Positions 33,889 through 46,969 of a stretch of 64,000 bases of DNA are shown here, one piece after another. Origin of the DNA: Nectonema munidae (Eukaryota > Nematomorpha > Nectonematoida > Nectonematidae); the NCBI GenBank assembly GCA_030549495.1, contig JAUIRK010000894.1:868001-932000 (forward strand), given 5' to 3'. Made by a program: the position numbers and the translations under genes. The number at the start of each line of letters is the position of its first letter. The stretch's first letter is position 1. The notes below the pieces were generated by a model, which had not been told where the DNA came from, ran no database searches, and saw only the letters and a program-made list of their open reading frames with translations.

Positions 33889-34620
33889 ATCTAAAATAAC
33901 TCTCTCCCAGTCAGAAGAATCATTTTCAATGCGAGCATTTTTGTCAATATCAATATATTCTTGTAAATTTATATCACCTTCAACGATTTCAGAGACCATT
34001 AATGAAAGATCTTGTACATCTTTTTCTATTGAGAAGTTTTGTTCGGAAGGAGTTTCACTTGTGAATCCGCAAAGTTGAAAACAAGAGGTAATAGTTGAAG
34101 CACTAACTGTTATCATATTGAACACTAGTAAATATATACTTGTTCAACTTTTAGTGTAACAATCTGTGTTATCTCATAACTACATACAAATACTAAAACA
34201 AAAGAGAAACACTTCTTATTACTTTTATAACTGTTATGTTATGATGATGCATGGATGATAATAAGTACTGTTATCATATTGCACACTAGTAAATATATTC
34301 TTATTCAATTTTTAGTGCAACCATCTGTTTTATCTCATAACTACATACAAATATTAAAACAAAAGAGAAACAATTCTTATTACTTTTTGCATAAGCTCAA
34401 GACTTAACAAACTCTTAAGCCTATTTCGATTTTCACATTTTTTACCATTACGAAACCTGTAATGTTTTTGATTTTTGTTTCGCTTTTCAGAATACGCAAG
34501 TTTCGGTTTTTAGAAGGCAATATATATATTTTATCAATAGAAAAAGTCGGTGCCACTCTTAAGTTACGGTTTTAACAAGTTTTCGGTTTACTCAAGTTTC
34601 GGTTTGGACAAGTTTGACTG
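33889..34620 (-). mobile_element. Decayed Tigger (pogo-type) element
   Basis: On the minus strand the right outer end is CAGTCAAACTTGTCCAAACC, bordered by TA (34621-34622), as in Tigger elements. Subterminal CCGAAACTTG-type repeats lie at about 34470-34600. The far side (33889-34125) encodes the transposase tail: ITVSASTITSCFQLCGF, then SLMVSEIVEGDINLQEYIDI and NDSSDWERVI. The middle of the transposase has been replaced by a 161-bp tandem repeat. Left end lost beneath the hAT fragment. Confidence 0.72.
34106..34397. repeat. 161-bp tandem duplication inside the Tigger
   Basis: 34106-34266 and 34267-34397 share ACTGTTATCATATTG, ACTAGTAAATATAT and CTCATAACTACATACAAAT with modest divergence. It starts inside the transposase tail frame. 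Confidence 0.75.
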
Positions 34621-34865
34621 TATTTGCTAAAGGGAAAGTGAGCTCACAAACATATAAGGAAAAAAAATGGATAGGAGAAATTTTGATATAATGTGTTCTC
34701 TAAAAACTATATAAGTAAAGTTGATGAAGACATATGATATAGTTTATTGAAGGAAATCAAATAATAAAAGTGAAGAAATAGGAATATATACATGTTCATA
34801 AAAATAAAACCAATACAAAATTTTGAATTTACTTATTATAAAAATAAAATATAGAGTATAATTTA

Positions 34866-34973
<108 letters not shown>

Positions 34974-36539
34974 CTAAAAGAGATGACAAAATAGATTGTT
35001 GACATATTACATTAGGAAAAATAAGACAAAAAACACACGAACAAATTTTAATCTATAAGTGTTTCAGTTAAGTATTTTAAACAAAATAAAAGCAAACAAA
35101 AATTAAAGTTTATACCTATACAGAAAAACCAAGAAAAATAAAATTTAAAATTCTCTTTAAGGGCAGAAATTAAAAATTCTCTTTAAGGGCAGAAATTAAA
35201 AATTCTCTTTAAGGGGAGAAATTAAAAATAATAAGAGAAAAATAAAAAAAAAACTAATAATTATGAAAAGCAAATAGCTAATTATTTGATTAGTTTATTT
35301 GCTATATCATTTCATCATAATTATTTTATAAAAGATTTTTTGTCTAGTCTATAGGTACTAGACATGGGTTTACTATACCAGATAAGTTTGCCTTTGGATA
35401 CGAACAGTTTATATATAACACCAATTACGAAAATATGTCAAATTTAATTTACAATTTAAATTTAATAGAACTGGTCATTTTTATTGAACAAAATACTTAT
35501 AATAAGCAAATAAAAGCACAGTTAGTATAAAATGCTTTGTAAAACATATCGATACATTGATAAAATATGTAAGGAAAATATTTATATCAAAAATTTTAAA
35601 ACTGGCATTAATACCCAATTCAATATCTAACAAATTTATTCCATATGCTAATCTCAAAGATATATTATTCTAAGCATACCTATATATACATGAAAATGTA
35701 TATTCATAATATCTGCTTTATATCGTATAGCTTCCTACTGCTCACTTTATTCATAAACAAAAAGAATGGAAAATAGAAATGATGGAATATTCTTATTTTC
35801 TTTACAGTGCTTCTTTATAGGCGTAATTTTTGTCAACTTTCGAGTCCTTGTCTCTTATATACTGTACAAAATAAAAAACGCCATTTTAAACAGAATTCCT
35901 TCATTTTATTTCATATTTTTATCCGTTTCTTCAATTTTAGAAATGAAAATCAGAGTTTTCTTAGAAGAAACAATAGGCTCAGATGAAACTTATATTAGTT
36001 TACCGAGTTTTGCCTCAAGTGAATATGAAGTTGATGATAAACTAATTTCAACAGATCAAGTTGTTGTTTTTGTAGGCCTCTTGATTACACTATCTCATTT
36101 TCAGTGTAATCAATCAGTTCATTACAGAAAATAAAAATTAAATTTTCTATAAAAAGATGAGGGATTATTACTACTACGAGTAAATACTTAGAAAAAAGTA
36201 TAGAATTTTGTTACACTTTCGTAGCAGCAACGATGAGTAAGTGTATTTTCAGCCAACCTACATAAACGTCACCGTTAGGTGCTGCTGACTAACAGATCAA
36301 GTTCAGTAAAGTTAGGAACATTTTGCTGATTAACGAAGAAGAATTCCAAGAGAAAATATTAGAAAAACGATAATATCACCAAATGTAAATCTGATGCTGA
36401 AGTTGACCCATAAATTAAAAGAAAATTAAAATAAATTTCAAAAAGTAATATAATTTATTGGGCACAAGATTTAAAAGGGTGAATTTTCGCCGACACTCGG
36501 CTTTTTCAAACCACTATAATAATTAGTAGGGTAGAAGTT

Positions 36540-36902
36540 TAAATATTATATTTGTCGAATAATCAAAGAATCGAAAAATGTTCAAATCAAAAAATATTTA
36601 TTCTTTTTAAATATATCGTTGGCTCCCCTTACTTTAAGAAGAAGAAGAAGAAGAAGAAGTTTATTTAAAAAAAAATGAAATGTAAAGAACAAAAAAAACA
36701 ACTTCCATATAGAAGTGAAAGCTTCTACTTCCCCTTACTTTTAGTTTCGTATGTGCATAATTTGATAAAAATTAATTATTAAAGACTAGGTTTATCTTTC
36801 AATTTTAAAAGTAAGGGGAGCCAACGATATATTTAAAAAGAATAAATATTTTTTGATTTGAACATTTTTCGTTTCTTTGATTATTCGACAAATATAATAT
36901 TT
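36540..36902. repeat. Foldback with about 95-bp arms
   Basis: Arms 36540-36635 and 36807-36902 are inverted copies containing ATATATCGTTGGCTCCCCTT. Between them lie a (GAA)n tract (about 36638-36660) and a loop. The related foldback at 46740-46962 has its loop in the opposite orientation. Confidence 0.82.
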
Positions 36903-37215
36903 AAAATTGTTCAAATTGCAAAGTATAGGTAATAACTTTTGTAACATCGTATGAGGTAGCAAAATATGAACAGAAACTTTGATATTTTTTGATTTTTTAA
37001 AGAATATTTTTCGATTCTTTGATTACAGAATTTTATTTTGATTATTTGAGAAATCTATTTAAAATCGTGCAAATTGCAAAGTATAGGTAATAACTTTTGT
37101 AACATCGTATGAGGTAGCAAAATATGAACAGAAAGTTTTATATTTTTTGATTTTTTAAAGAAAATTTTTCGATTCTTTGATTACAGAATTTTATTTTGAT
37201 TATTTGATAAAATAT
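36903..37215. repeat. 158-bp tandem repeat
   Basis: Two units starting near 36912 and 37070, marked by CAAATTGCAAAGTATAGGTA and ACATCGTATGAGGTAGC. Relatives with a 161-bp period are at about 46975-47270. Confidence 0.8.
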
Positions 37216-37279
37216 ATTATATAGGTTGGAGATGAATTATCGCGGTATACAGGTGGAGATGAACCAACGTAGTATACAG

Positions 37280-37287
37280 GTATAATG
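37280..37287. other. Empty site of the CAGGGG element
   Basis: Single GTATAATG in flanking sequence homologous to both sides of the 47443-51109 insertion, where GTATAATG is duplicated. Confidence 0.88.
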
Positions 37288-39594
37288 TATATAGGTAATA
37301 ACTTATGTAACATCGTCTCCCCCAATGAGGTATATCAAATCTTACATCTAGCAGAATGTGAACAAAAAGTTGAACATTGTCTCCCTAGTTATTTAAACTA
37401 GGAGAATATAGAGGATATTTTTTAAATATTTAAAAAGTATTTTTTATTGGAATACAATCCATCAAGAAAGATAAAAAAAATACGAGCAACACATACTTGA
37501 CTCAACTTCTTCCCAAAATTTTAGCATTGTTTCTAGGCAATCTATAGTACAAGCTATAATATATTTTCTCAAACTCAAATGATATTTTTGCAACTTTTGA
37601 GAAACAATATCTTAAATCGTGAAGGATTATAAAGAAACAAAAATTCGAACTATACCAAGGCACCAAAAGTTTTCATTATTAGATATACTAAGTATGAAGT
37701 ATCTTCGATTTTTAAAAGATATAAATTGAGCGAAAGACAAAGAATATCAAATATCATTTTTAACTTGATTTTTAAAATACCAAGAAAGTTCCATCTATCT
37801 TTTATTGATTTTTTAATTAAAGATTCCTTAATATTTTGGCGAATCTTTTTATAAGAACTTACTATTTACTTAATGTCAATTAAATGAATTTTTAGAATAT
37901 GAAATTTCATACTTGAGGTTTTTTTTCTAGAACACCAAGTTTCTTTCCAAATGTTACATGTTGAAAACACTTTTTAACTTTGTGAAATAATTGTAAATTT
38001 TAGATTTAAAGAAAGACATTTTGGTTAAAGACTCCTCCTGGTTAAAACCAAGATATTATTAGATTACGAGGTCCTTCGAATTATGACCCCCTTTGGCATA
38101 GAAGACTGACTACGTCTCTCGAGAGTAAAAGAATCAAATCGCTTTTAATTTTATTAAAGGATATTTCGCTCATGACTTTTGCTCTCAAGAAAATTTTAGC
38201 ACTGCCAAAATCTAGTTTTATAAAATAATTAAATCCATCAATATAGTATACTTTGAAAATACTCATTTCAAAAATAGTTTCTTTTTGAAAATTTGTTTCT
38301 TTGTTAGTTATGTTTGCTAATTATATTATTGAGTTGGTTAGATATTTAATAAGTTAAAAATTATTTATTTGCAGATAGTTCGTTAGTTTTTTAATTAGTT
38401 ATTTATTTAGTCATAAATTTAAACAACAAAAATTTCTGTATAAATTAAAAAAGGACTTGATAGGTAGTAAACTAGTCGCACTAGTGGGGGGAATTGATAG
38501 TCGAAATGGTGCGAGCTGAAAAAAAGATTGGGTGGGGTTTGTATGATTGATCTTGGGGTGAGTTGTATGTTAACTATTTTTACTATGAAGATTATGAAAA
38601 TTGGTTGGTGATACTTACCTGAATAGAAATAAGTTCTAATTTATTTTTAAATACTATTATAAACTTATAATTTTTACTAACTAAATGACTAACTAATCAA
38701 TTTATTTTATTAAGTGACTAACAAACCAACTGTTAAGTAAGTAAGTAACGAACTAAAAATAAAAAGTTTTTTCACAAAATTTTAAATTTATAAAAAAATT
38801 AATTTCCAATTTTAATTTTATTGAAAAAAATTAAAATATAAATTTTATATATTCTAATTTATAAAAATAATTTTTTTAAATTTCTTTTTGTAGAAAAATT
38901 TTAATTTATAAAAAGAATTTTTGTAAATTAGTTTTTATTTACAAAAATAAAAAAATACTTATATTCCATTTTATTATATACTATTAGGCTCAAATAATAC
39001 TAAATTAAAATGTGATTCGCCAAATGTCATTTATTGTAGTGTCGCAGTACGATGAAAATTATATAGGAAGTTTGTTATTGAAAATTTTGATGGGATAAAA
39101 TTTAGAAAAAATGCATAAGCAAATTAATTCAGGTTTACCTATAACTTAGAATCAGATAAAATATTTTGAAAAGTTTGATTTTCTCAACAAAAAAACAACT
39201 AAAAAACTAAAAATAACTAAAAAAAACATTGTTTAGGTAAAAATGAAAAAATATAGGTAAATATTAAAATCTTGTATATAACGTCACATTGAACAAATTT
39301 TTTCTACCCGGACATAATCTTAGATTCTCGAGACAAAGCACTGATCAAAGTATCCAAAGTTTTATAATGAAATTTTTTTGACAACTACATTTTATATAGC
39401 AAGGATAAATTTTAATGTGTAATAAAAATTTGTGTAAATTTTTAACTTAAATTTGGCAATATCTTCTAGTAACATATTTTATTCCCCTCTAAAAATGAGT
39501 TTAATTTTCACAAGATTCTTTATTTCAGAAATTTTGTATACATATTTCACTCAACTTTTGTTACTCTCAAATTTTTAGAATAAGAGAATGAAAA

Positions 39595-40674
39595 CGAATA
39601 AACTGTTTTACTTTCGCATTCAAGAAGTTTAAGGTCTTGAGATAGTCAGCTTTCAATATTCTTGGGATGCATTTTTTTTCGTTTACAGTACCACATATAG
39701 TTATATCCTTTGTTTGACACCAAACTACTAAATCATGGCTGGTAAAAAAACTATCTGTGAAAATACAACATCCAGAAGGGACTTGAGTATCTTCAATAAG
39801 CCTTTTACAAATATTTATGGCTGAAAATTAAGTACGGTCTAACAGACCAGAAATATAAATTTCTGGCATCAAACAGTAATAATACTCAGCATCGTTTATA
39901 TGATATTTCAGGCCATAATGACCGGGCTTTTTAGGGTCATGTATTTTCAACGGACAACGTCCTCTAAAGCTGACAAGTTGTCATCTATAGTTAGATGTGA
40001 TGAGTGAGGTGTCCAGTAAAATGAAAAAACCTTACGAAAATGATCATGTATTTTTCTTATTGGACTTAACTTATCATTTTTATCCCTTTCACTTTTATCA
40101 TCAAATGTAATAAAAATATAAGTGTAAACATATTTCTGACTATGCACGTTCTTAAAAAGGGATTTGGATGAGAAGAAAAGAGATCTGATATTTTGACCTT
40201 CTTGTCACCGTTTTGCCCAACATAATAGAGTAATGAAGAAAAATGAAAGATATGAAAATTTTGATAGAACGTCTTTAAATTCAAGTGTTTAGGCTTAGGA
40301 GACCTAAAATATTTAGTCTTACTACATAAAAAAATTAAAAAGAAAAAATTTAGGAGTAGTTTTTCCCCATCTTATTTGAGGTCATCTCATAAATATATGT
40401 GATCAAATTGACGTCAAAGAACAATTTAAAAATTCCTAAAATGTCTTTCGTTCTTTTCATCGTTCCCTTAGGGCCATGTGGATCTCCTAAAGTGTTCGTT
40501 ATATTTGGCCTAAGAGTTCTGCCAAAGATTGAAGAACTTGATTCCCATGAAAAGAGAGTCTTGTCAGGCGCAACTAAACTATCGTCAATAACTTCTGTAG
40601 TCTCTGAACATGAGGATGGGAAAGCGAAAAGATCAAACGAGAAAAAAACAATAGGAGAGAAGAAAGCAGAATAT
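39595..40674 (-). pseudogene. piggyBac transposase, broken, C-terminus deleted (unit 2)
   Basis: Counterpart of 17450-18530. It keeps the N-terminal region, FDDKSERDKNDKLSPIR and HLTIDDNLSAL (about 40000) and the region equivalent to IFTDNFFTSHDL (about 39745). The deletion that joins 39592 to 39595 removed the third catalytic region and the cysteine-rich tail. Further stops are present. Confidence 0.82.
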
Positions 40675-41426
40675 GCAATGAAACTATAAATTCAATGGAA
40701 TAACGAAGAACGAATAATTATGATTGAATATTGGCTTGAGTTGAAAACAAAATAAGAAAGCAAACGCAGATAGAAATGAAAAATGTAAACTGAGATAGAT
40801 TATTTTGAAATAAGTATTGGATAAATAAATGGTAGATAAATATTTAATTATATATACATTCTATCATATTACACGGCTTCAAGCATAAAATAAAATGAGA
40901 ATCGTGTGACTGTTTATCATTTGTAAAGGGTTGATGATTCACATGGGAAACTCATGATTGAGTAGAGGTTTAGAGGTGGTGTGGTATTTTCATAGATAAA
41001 GGAACTATGATCAGCTTGGCAGAGTTGAAGATATAAATGAAACTTTTATTTGTGAGAGAGGAATACCTAATTTTCTACCATTGTCGAACATGAAAATCAG
41101 TTTTTCTTAAAATATGAAGCAAAAAACTCAATTTTTATGAAGATAAAAAGGCGAGATTTAGTTATCCAACGTACTTGATGAGCTTAGTTCATTTTATTCT
41201 CCTCTAAAAATGACTTTAATTTTCCCTTAATTTTTACAAGAATGATTTACTTTCACTATCGTTAATTCTTTATTCCATAAATTTTTTGTATTCATATTTC
41301 ACCCAACTTTAGTTGCTCTCAAATTTTAGCATAAGAGAATGAAAAGGGGCAATCATCTTATTTCACTAAAAATACAACTTAATAATGTTCTAAGTGTAGA
41401 TAAGCATGATAACTTTTAAAAACACT

Positions 41427-41642
41427 CAAAACTTCAAATAAAGCATTAAATCAACTGTCTAAGACTCACATAACAATCAACGAAAAACAAGTATCAGAGG
41501 CACTTCATAACACTAAATCTTTGCACGCTCTAGGACCTGACAACTTAACAAGTATACATCTTAAACACTTAGGTCCAACTGCCATCTACCTATTTACACG
41601 CATTAGCTATTAACACCAACACAATTCCACAAATCAGCAATA
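41427..41642 (+). pseudogene. LINE reverse-transcriptase fragment (unit 2)
   Basis: Counterpart of 19270-19485 with the same GPDNLTSIHLKHLGP motif; duplicated with the unit rather than independently inserted. Confidence 0.68.
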
Positions 41643-42169
41643 AATTACGCTTTTGCATCACCAAATTAGTTGCAAATACATATTGGTTGAATTTATTTTG
41701 TATTACTTTCATCATTGTCTAAACTACATTTCATTGAAACTGCAATTGTTTTTCCCGTATATTCTCAATTCTTAATATTTTTGAGCTAAAAATAATTTAT
41801 AAAAAAAAATTTTCTGGCATGAACTTTAAAACCTGTTTTAGACTAATTTTGTGATGCTGAATGCATATCTGATATCAGATTTGGCCCACCACATTTCATT
41901 TTGGTAAAAAATTAACTTTTAAATATCACGTATACAAAGATAGGTATATCTAATTGTATACTTGCAACGCCAATATATATCTTTGATTAATTTAAATTTT
42001 CAAATATTTTGAATTTTTTATCTGAATATTTAAACTTTTCTCTTTTTTAACAGATTAATTCGTAATATTTGACAATTTGTGCTATTCTGTTAAACTGAAA
42101 TGTTTTCAAAATCTCGAAGAAAATGTTCAAATGATCCAGATAAATTTTGTTATATTTGTGGAAGCTATA

Positions 42170-42177
42170 CTTTAGAA
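42170..42177. other. Empty site of the hAT
   Basis: Single CTTTAGAA with flanks identical to those around the unit 1 hAT, which is bordered by two copies of it. Confidence 0.95.
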
Positions 42178-43683
42178 TTTCAAAGGCGTAACATCACTAA
42201 CTTTGTAAGGAGTGTGTATTTTGCATATTTCAAAGTGCCTCTTGGAGATCAAGGTAAGATTTGACTCCTCATAATGTATGCAAGTCATGTCTTGAAACCT
42301 TAAGATCATGGTCCCAAGGAAAACAAGCTAAACTCAAGTTTGGTGTGCCAATGATTTGACGAGAGCCCAGTAACCACTTAGATGATTGCTACTTCTGTCT
42401 GGTGAAAGGTTTTAATAGAAAAAACAAACAGCATATGCAAAATCCAAGTCTCCCTTCAGCTATTCGGCCTGTCCCACATTGTGAAGAACTGCCTGTTCCA
42501 ACTTTTACTGAGCTTCCTAATGTTTCCTACACACATGTCAGCTCAACTTCTTCTGAAGATAAAAAAAGAAGATAATTTTCAAATCTGAGATTCAGAGCTT
42601 GAAAAACCCTCTTTGTTCACACAGTCAGAGTTAAATGATCTTGTTAGATACCTATATCTTTCAAAAGAATCTGCTAAATTATTAGCTTCAAGATTGCAAG
42701 AAAAACGAATGTTAAAACCTGGTACAAGTATCACGTTCTATCGTAACAGGGAAGAAAAACTGCATAAATACTTTGAATCAGACAACGACTTTGTTTATTG
42801 TTAAGATGAAAAAAGGTGCTACTATGTGGCTGATAGCATATGATCCAAGGGATTGTAGACTTTTCATTGACAGTTCCAAAAGAAGTTTAAAATGTGTTTT
42901 ACTACACAATGGTAATATTTATGGTTCTGTCCCAATTGGTTACTATGTTAAACTCAAAGAAGAATATAATAACATCAAAATTGTTTTGGAAAAGTTACAA
43001 TATCATGTTCATGGTTGATTGATATGTGTTGATCTCAAAATTATTAACTTTCTTCTTGGCCAGCAAGGAGGATTCACAAAATATCCTTGTTTTCTATGCT
43101 ACTGGGACAGTAGAGCTACTGAAAAACATTGGAAGAAAAAAGATTGGCCACTTAAACAGCGTTTAACACCAGGAGATAAAAATAGGATCAATAAACCTCT
43201 ACTTGACAGAAATAGAATAGTGTTTCTTCCTCTACACATAAAGCTTGGGCTGATGAAACAGTTTGTAAAAGCTCTTGATCACAATGGACAATGCTTTAGT
43301 TATATATGTTTAGCATTTCCTAGACTTAGTGAAAAAAAATAAGCCGGGATATTTGATGAACCTCAAATTTGAACGTTGATGAAAGATCATCATTTCCTTG
43401 CAACAATGACTAAAGAAGAGGCAAGAGCTTGGACTGCTTTTTGTAACGTCGTGCAAAATTTTCTGCGAAACAAGAAAGCTGAAAACTATAAAGAAATTGT
43501 TGAAGAGCTACTTGTGAGCTTTAGGGGTCTTGGATGTAGAATGAGCATCAAGATTCATTACATGCATAGCCATTTGGACAAGTTTCCAGAAAAGAATGGA
43601 GATGTTAGTGAAGAACAAGGGGGATGTTTTCATAAAGATATTAACCCTAATAGTGCTGGGCAAAATTTGTCCGCTCAAGTGCT

Positions 43684-43710
43684 GGGGGGGGGGGGGGGGG
43701 GGGGGGGGGG
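43684..43710. repeat. 27-base G homopolymer in the TTAA element
   Basis: The same position has 9 G in unit 1 (23823-23831) and 8 G at 63814-63821. Confidence 0.85.
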
Positions 43711-44529
43711 CGTAAAGTGCCCCCCCCCTCCACCTATTTTTCTCAGATATTAATAAGTTTTTATAAATATTTTTAATGTTATTATATATATTGCAATTAT
43801 GCTGAATTGAGTGGTGATGTCCATTTTTTATCAAAATCAATCAAACCTGTCAAAAAATTGATTTATATTTGACAGCTCATTTCAAAAAGGAACTTTTTTC
43901 TAAATTAGTATATAAAGTTTTTTACACATGTATACCCATTTTCAAGTAAGCTGAATTCAGTGGTGATATTCTTTTTTTTATGAAAATCCATCAAAACTGT
44001 CAAAAATTGCTTTATCCCAAAAAGAAAGGATCAGGCACGTTTTTTGAATTAGAGAATTACGTTTAATAGAAGGTATAAGGATATGATGAAGTTTACCGTG
44101 TATCATATACCCATTTTAAAATAGGCTGTGTTTACTGGTTATATTCCTTTTTTTTTATAAAAAATTAGTCAAACCTGACAAAAAAATTTAAATATGACAG
44201 CCCATGTCAAAATTAAAATTTTTATTCTTATAAAAAGTTTTTTATACATTTCAAGTATGTAGAATTTAATGGTGATGTTCATTTTTTATGAAATCAATAA
44301 AACCTGTCAAAAATCGATTAAACCTGTAAATCAATGTCAAATATATAAACATAAAAATAACTTCTACTTGCAGTATTTCTCTGGTAATTATTTTCTTAAT
44401 TTATTTAATAAACCAAATTTAGGTGTTTAATTCACTCAAAATATTTTATTCTACAGTAACTTATGTAACTCGATAGGACCTCCATCTTTTTAGCTACAAA
44501 TTCGTTATCGGGTTAATTAAAAATTGAGT

Positions 44530-45345
44530 TCATAAATAAAACTAGCATGGTTGATTTGGTATAAAAACATATATTTAATTTTAAAATTTGAATGAATGTT
44601 TTTGAAGACAATTTTTAGAAGTAAACCGCAAAATTGATTAACACTTATAAGTGTTTTCACATCCTAAATGTAAAAAATGAGTTCAGAAATGAAAACAGCA
44701 TGATTGATTTGGTATAAAAACATATATTTCATGTAAAATTGAGAGAATATTTTTGGAGATAGCTCTTAGAAGTAAACCGTAAATTTGATTGACATTGACA
44801 GATATTTTAAAACATCTAAATGTGAAAAATGAGTTCAGAAATGAAAACAGCATGGTTGATTTGGTATAAAAACATATATTTCATTGTAAAATTTAAATTA
44901 ATGTATTTGGAGACAATTTTTAGAAGTAAACCGCAAATTTAATGAACACGTATAGGTATTTTCACATCCTAAACGTAAAAAATGAGTCTAGAAATGAAAC
45001 CAGCATGGCCGATTTAGTATAACACATACATTTCATTGTAAAATTTGAATGAATGTTTTTGGAGACAATTTTCAGAAGTAAACCGTAAATTAGATGAACA
45101 ATTATAGGTATTTTCAAATCCTAAATGTAAAAAATGGGTCTAGAAATGAAAACAACATGATCGATTTGGTATAAAACATATATTTTATGTAAAATGTGAA
45201 GGAATGTTTTTGGAGACAATTTTCAGAAGTAAACCGCAAATTTGATTAACACTTATAGGTATTTTCAAATCCTAAATGTAAAAAATGAGTCCATAAATGA
45301 AAACAGCATGACCGATTAGTATAAAAACATATATTTTATGTAAAA
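44530..45345. repeat. About 150-bp tandem array, uninterrupted
   Basis: Five to six units matching the split array of unit 1. The first unit contains the empty site of the CAGGGG element (44561-44568). Confidence 0.8.
44561..44568. other. Empty site of the second CAGGGG insertion
   Basis: Single ATAAAAAC where unit 1 has two copies flanking 24696-27949. Confidence 0.93.
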
Positions 45346-45977
45346 TTTGAAGGTATATTTTATTAGATATATTTTTGATCAATCAAAATTTTGATTGAGA
45401 TTTTCTAAAAAGAAGTCGTGAAAAAATTAAATATATACAGTTTTATACGTTCCAAACTGTATGTAATTATAAATTTTCAGAGTATTATATAATATAGATC
45501 CTAAGTTATAAGGTTAAGTACAGATAATGTCAAAATTTTGCTAAAAAATTTTAATTTTTGATTTTGATTGACAGTTTTGGACATGAAAGGGTCATTCAAC
45601 TACCATGAAAATGGTTTCAAAAGATACAGCTAGCGATTTTAGGAAAAGTCACAAAATTCAAAGGGATATGATTCAGCCAATTTTCTACAATTAATTTTTT
45701 ACTGAAGAGGGACGTTTTACGCCCCCTAGCACTAATAGTGTTAAAACGATGGAGGAACGTTATCAGGGCCGATGGGACTCAAGCATGATGGCAGATTATT
45801 GTTGGAGTTTAATGAGAGACAACTCAGAAGTTGTATATCAGAGATCAGCTAAGAAAAAGCGCTTTAAATAATGGTCATTTTGCATTGTTTGTTAATTTTT
45901 TGTCATGATATTTTTTCACTTGTAAATAAATTTATATTTGACTTTATAATAAATTAAATACAATTCTTTTCTATATA

Positions 45978-46281
45978 TCAGAGGTCTGGCAAGACCTCCG
46001 GGGAGACAACTTGCCAAACTTGTCGGCCTTATCAGAGTTCTGGCAAGACCTCCGGGGAGACAACTTGCCAAACTTGCCAGCCTTATTATATATTTAAATG
46101 TGTAAATCGTAAAATGCTTAAAAAATATACTTAAAATAAAAATTTTCAAAAAATATTTTACATACATATTGAAAGCCACATTTCAAAAATTCTACCTAAA
46201 AGTTCAAAAAATTTAACTTTGAAATTGCAGTTTTATTTCATAAAAACTATATGATTGGTTGAAATGTTTATGTAATATATA

Positions 46282-46312
<31 letters not shown>

Positions 46313-46690
46313 TTAATACTACTACTACTACTACTACTACTACTAATACTACTTTTTGAAAATGTTTACTTGTTTGATTTGCAGAAAGAATTAAACTGTT
46401 TTTCAATATTTCTTTTTCATGATATATATATCATTAGAAAGCTTATTGTTTGCTACATACTCTAGAATAATTTATTTTTGCAAAAGTTTTAAAAAATTTT
46501 AAAAATGGACTTTACTTCGAAAAATTTGGTCTAAATTTTTGAAAAAATTGCGGACTACCTTTTTATCGAAGCATAATGTGAAGATTTTTAAAAAAAAATT
46601 GAATGAAAATGGTATCATTGGAAAGGTATACTCTTTGTGGTTAATATAGGCTAGGTTATACAAATAAATATATTTTTATTTTTCCAAAAT
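45978..46690. mobile_element. Left arm of the TA-bordered inverted-repeat element (unit 2)
   Basis: Begins TCAGAGGTCTGGCAAGACCT next to TA with two terminal motifs. The first 300 bp match 29335-29695. The whole 0.7 kb matches 31375-32036 in inverse orientation, so unit 2 keeps a single long arm that then joins the foldback at about 46720. Contains the (AAT)n/(ACT)n tract 46280-46355. Confidence 0.65.
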
Positions 46691-46739
46691 CCGCTTTTAT
46701 GTATGAGATAATCAAAATAAAATTCTGTAATCAAAGAAT

Positions 46740-46962
46740 CGAAAAATGTTCAAATCAAAAAAATATTTATTCTTTTTAAATATATCGTTGGCTCCCCTTA
46801 CTTTTAAAATTGAAAGATAAACCTAGTCTTTAATAATTAATTTTTATCAAATTATGCACATACGAAACTAAAAGTAAAGGGAGCCAACGATATATTTAAA
46901 AAGAATAAATATTTTTTGATTTGAACATTTTTCGATTCTTTGATTATTCGACAAATATAATA
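46740..46962. repeat. Foldback, loop in opposite orientation
   Basis: Arms at about 46740-46805 and 46868-46962 match those at 36540-36902. The loop (TTAAAATTGAAAGATAAACC onward) is the reverse complement of the loop there, and the GAA tract is missing. Confidence 0.8.
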
Positions 46963-46969
46963 TTTAAAA

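Larger units (their letters stand above)
35859..37432. other. Unit 2-specific segment
   Basis: Replaces 13570-13734 of unit 1. A plus-strand frame at 35941-36134, preceded by an acceptor-like TTCAATTTTAG, encodes an acidic stretch (FLEETIGSDETYISLPSF, SSEYEVDDKL). It loosely resembles the N-terminus of a piggyBac transposase but is too short to assign. The remainder is foldback (36540-36902), tandem repeat (36903-37215) and minisatellite units beside the empty site 37280-37287. Confidence 0.4.
43645..45740. mobile_element. TTAA-flanked non-coding element (unit 2, complete)
   Basis: A 2096-bp element between TTAA (43641-43644) and TTAA (45741-45744). Ends are CCCTAATAGTGCTGGG at the left and, read inward from the right, CACTATTAGTGCTAGGGGGC. 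It contains no transposase, only two tandem arrays (about 155 bp and 150 bp) and a G tract. Removing it and one TTAA would restore continuity of the gene's FHKDI..MEERYQGRW region, so the boundaries are secure. TTAA targeting and CCCTA-like ends suggest a piggyBac-type non-autonomous element. Confidence 0.85.
42100..45871 (+). pseudogene. Unknown-function invertebrate gene, broken, interrupted by the TTAA element (unit 2)
   Basis: More complete of the two copies. Order of recognisable parts: FSKSRRK then CYICGSYTLEFQRRNITNF (42100-42200), CYFCLV and SLPSAIRPV (about 42385-42480), SELNDLVRYLYLSKESA and TFYRNREEKLHKYF (42625-42800), and FIDSSKRSLKCVLLHNGN (about 42860). An open 107-codon stretch (43019-43342) has LLGQQGGFTKYPCFLCYWDS and HIKLGLMKQFVKALD. 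Next come HHFLATMTKEEARAW and HSHLDKFPEKNGD (43380-43605), FHKDI, then the 2.1-kb TTAA element. The final part is MEERYQGRWDSSMMADYCW to the TAA (45751-45871). Stops and frameshifts before the insertion show it was already decayed or decays in parallel. Family function unknown; the paired CxxC motifs could bind zinc. Confidence 0.82.
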
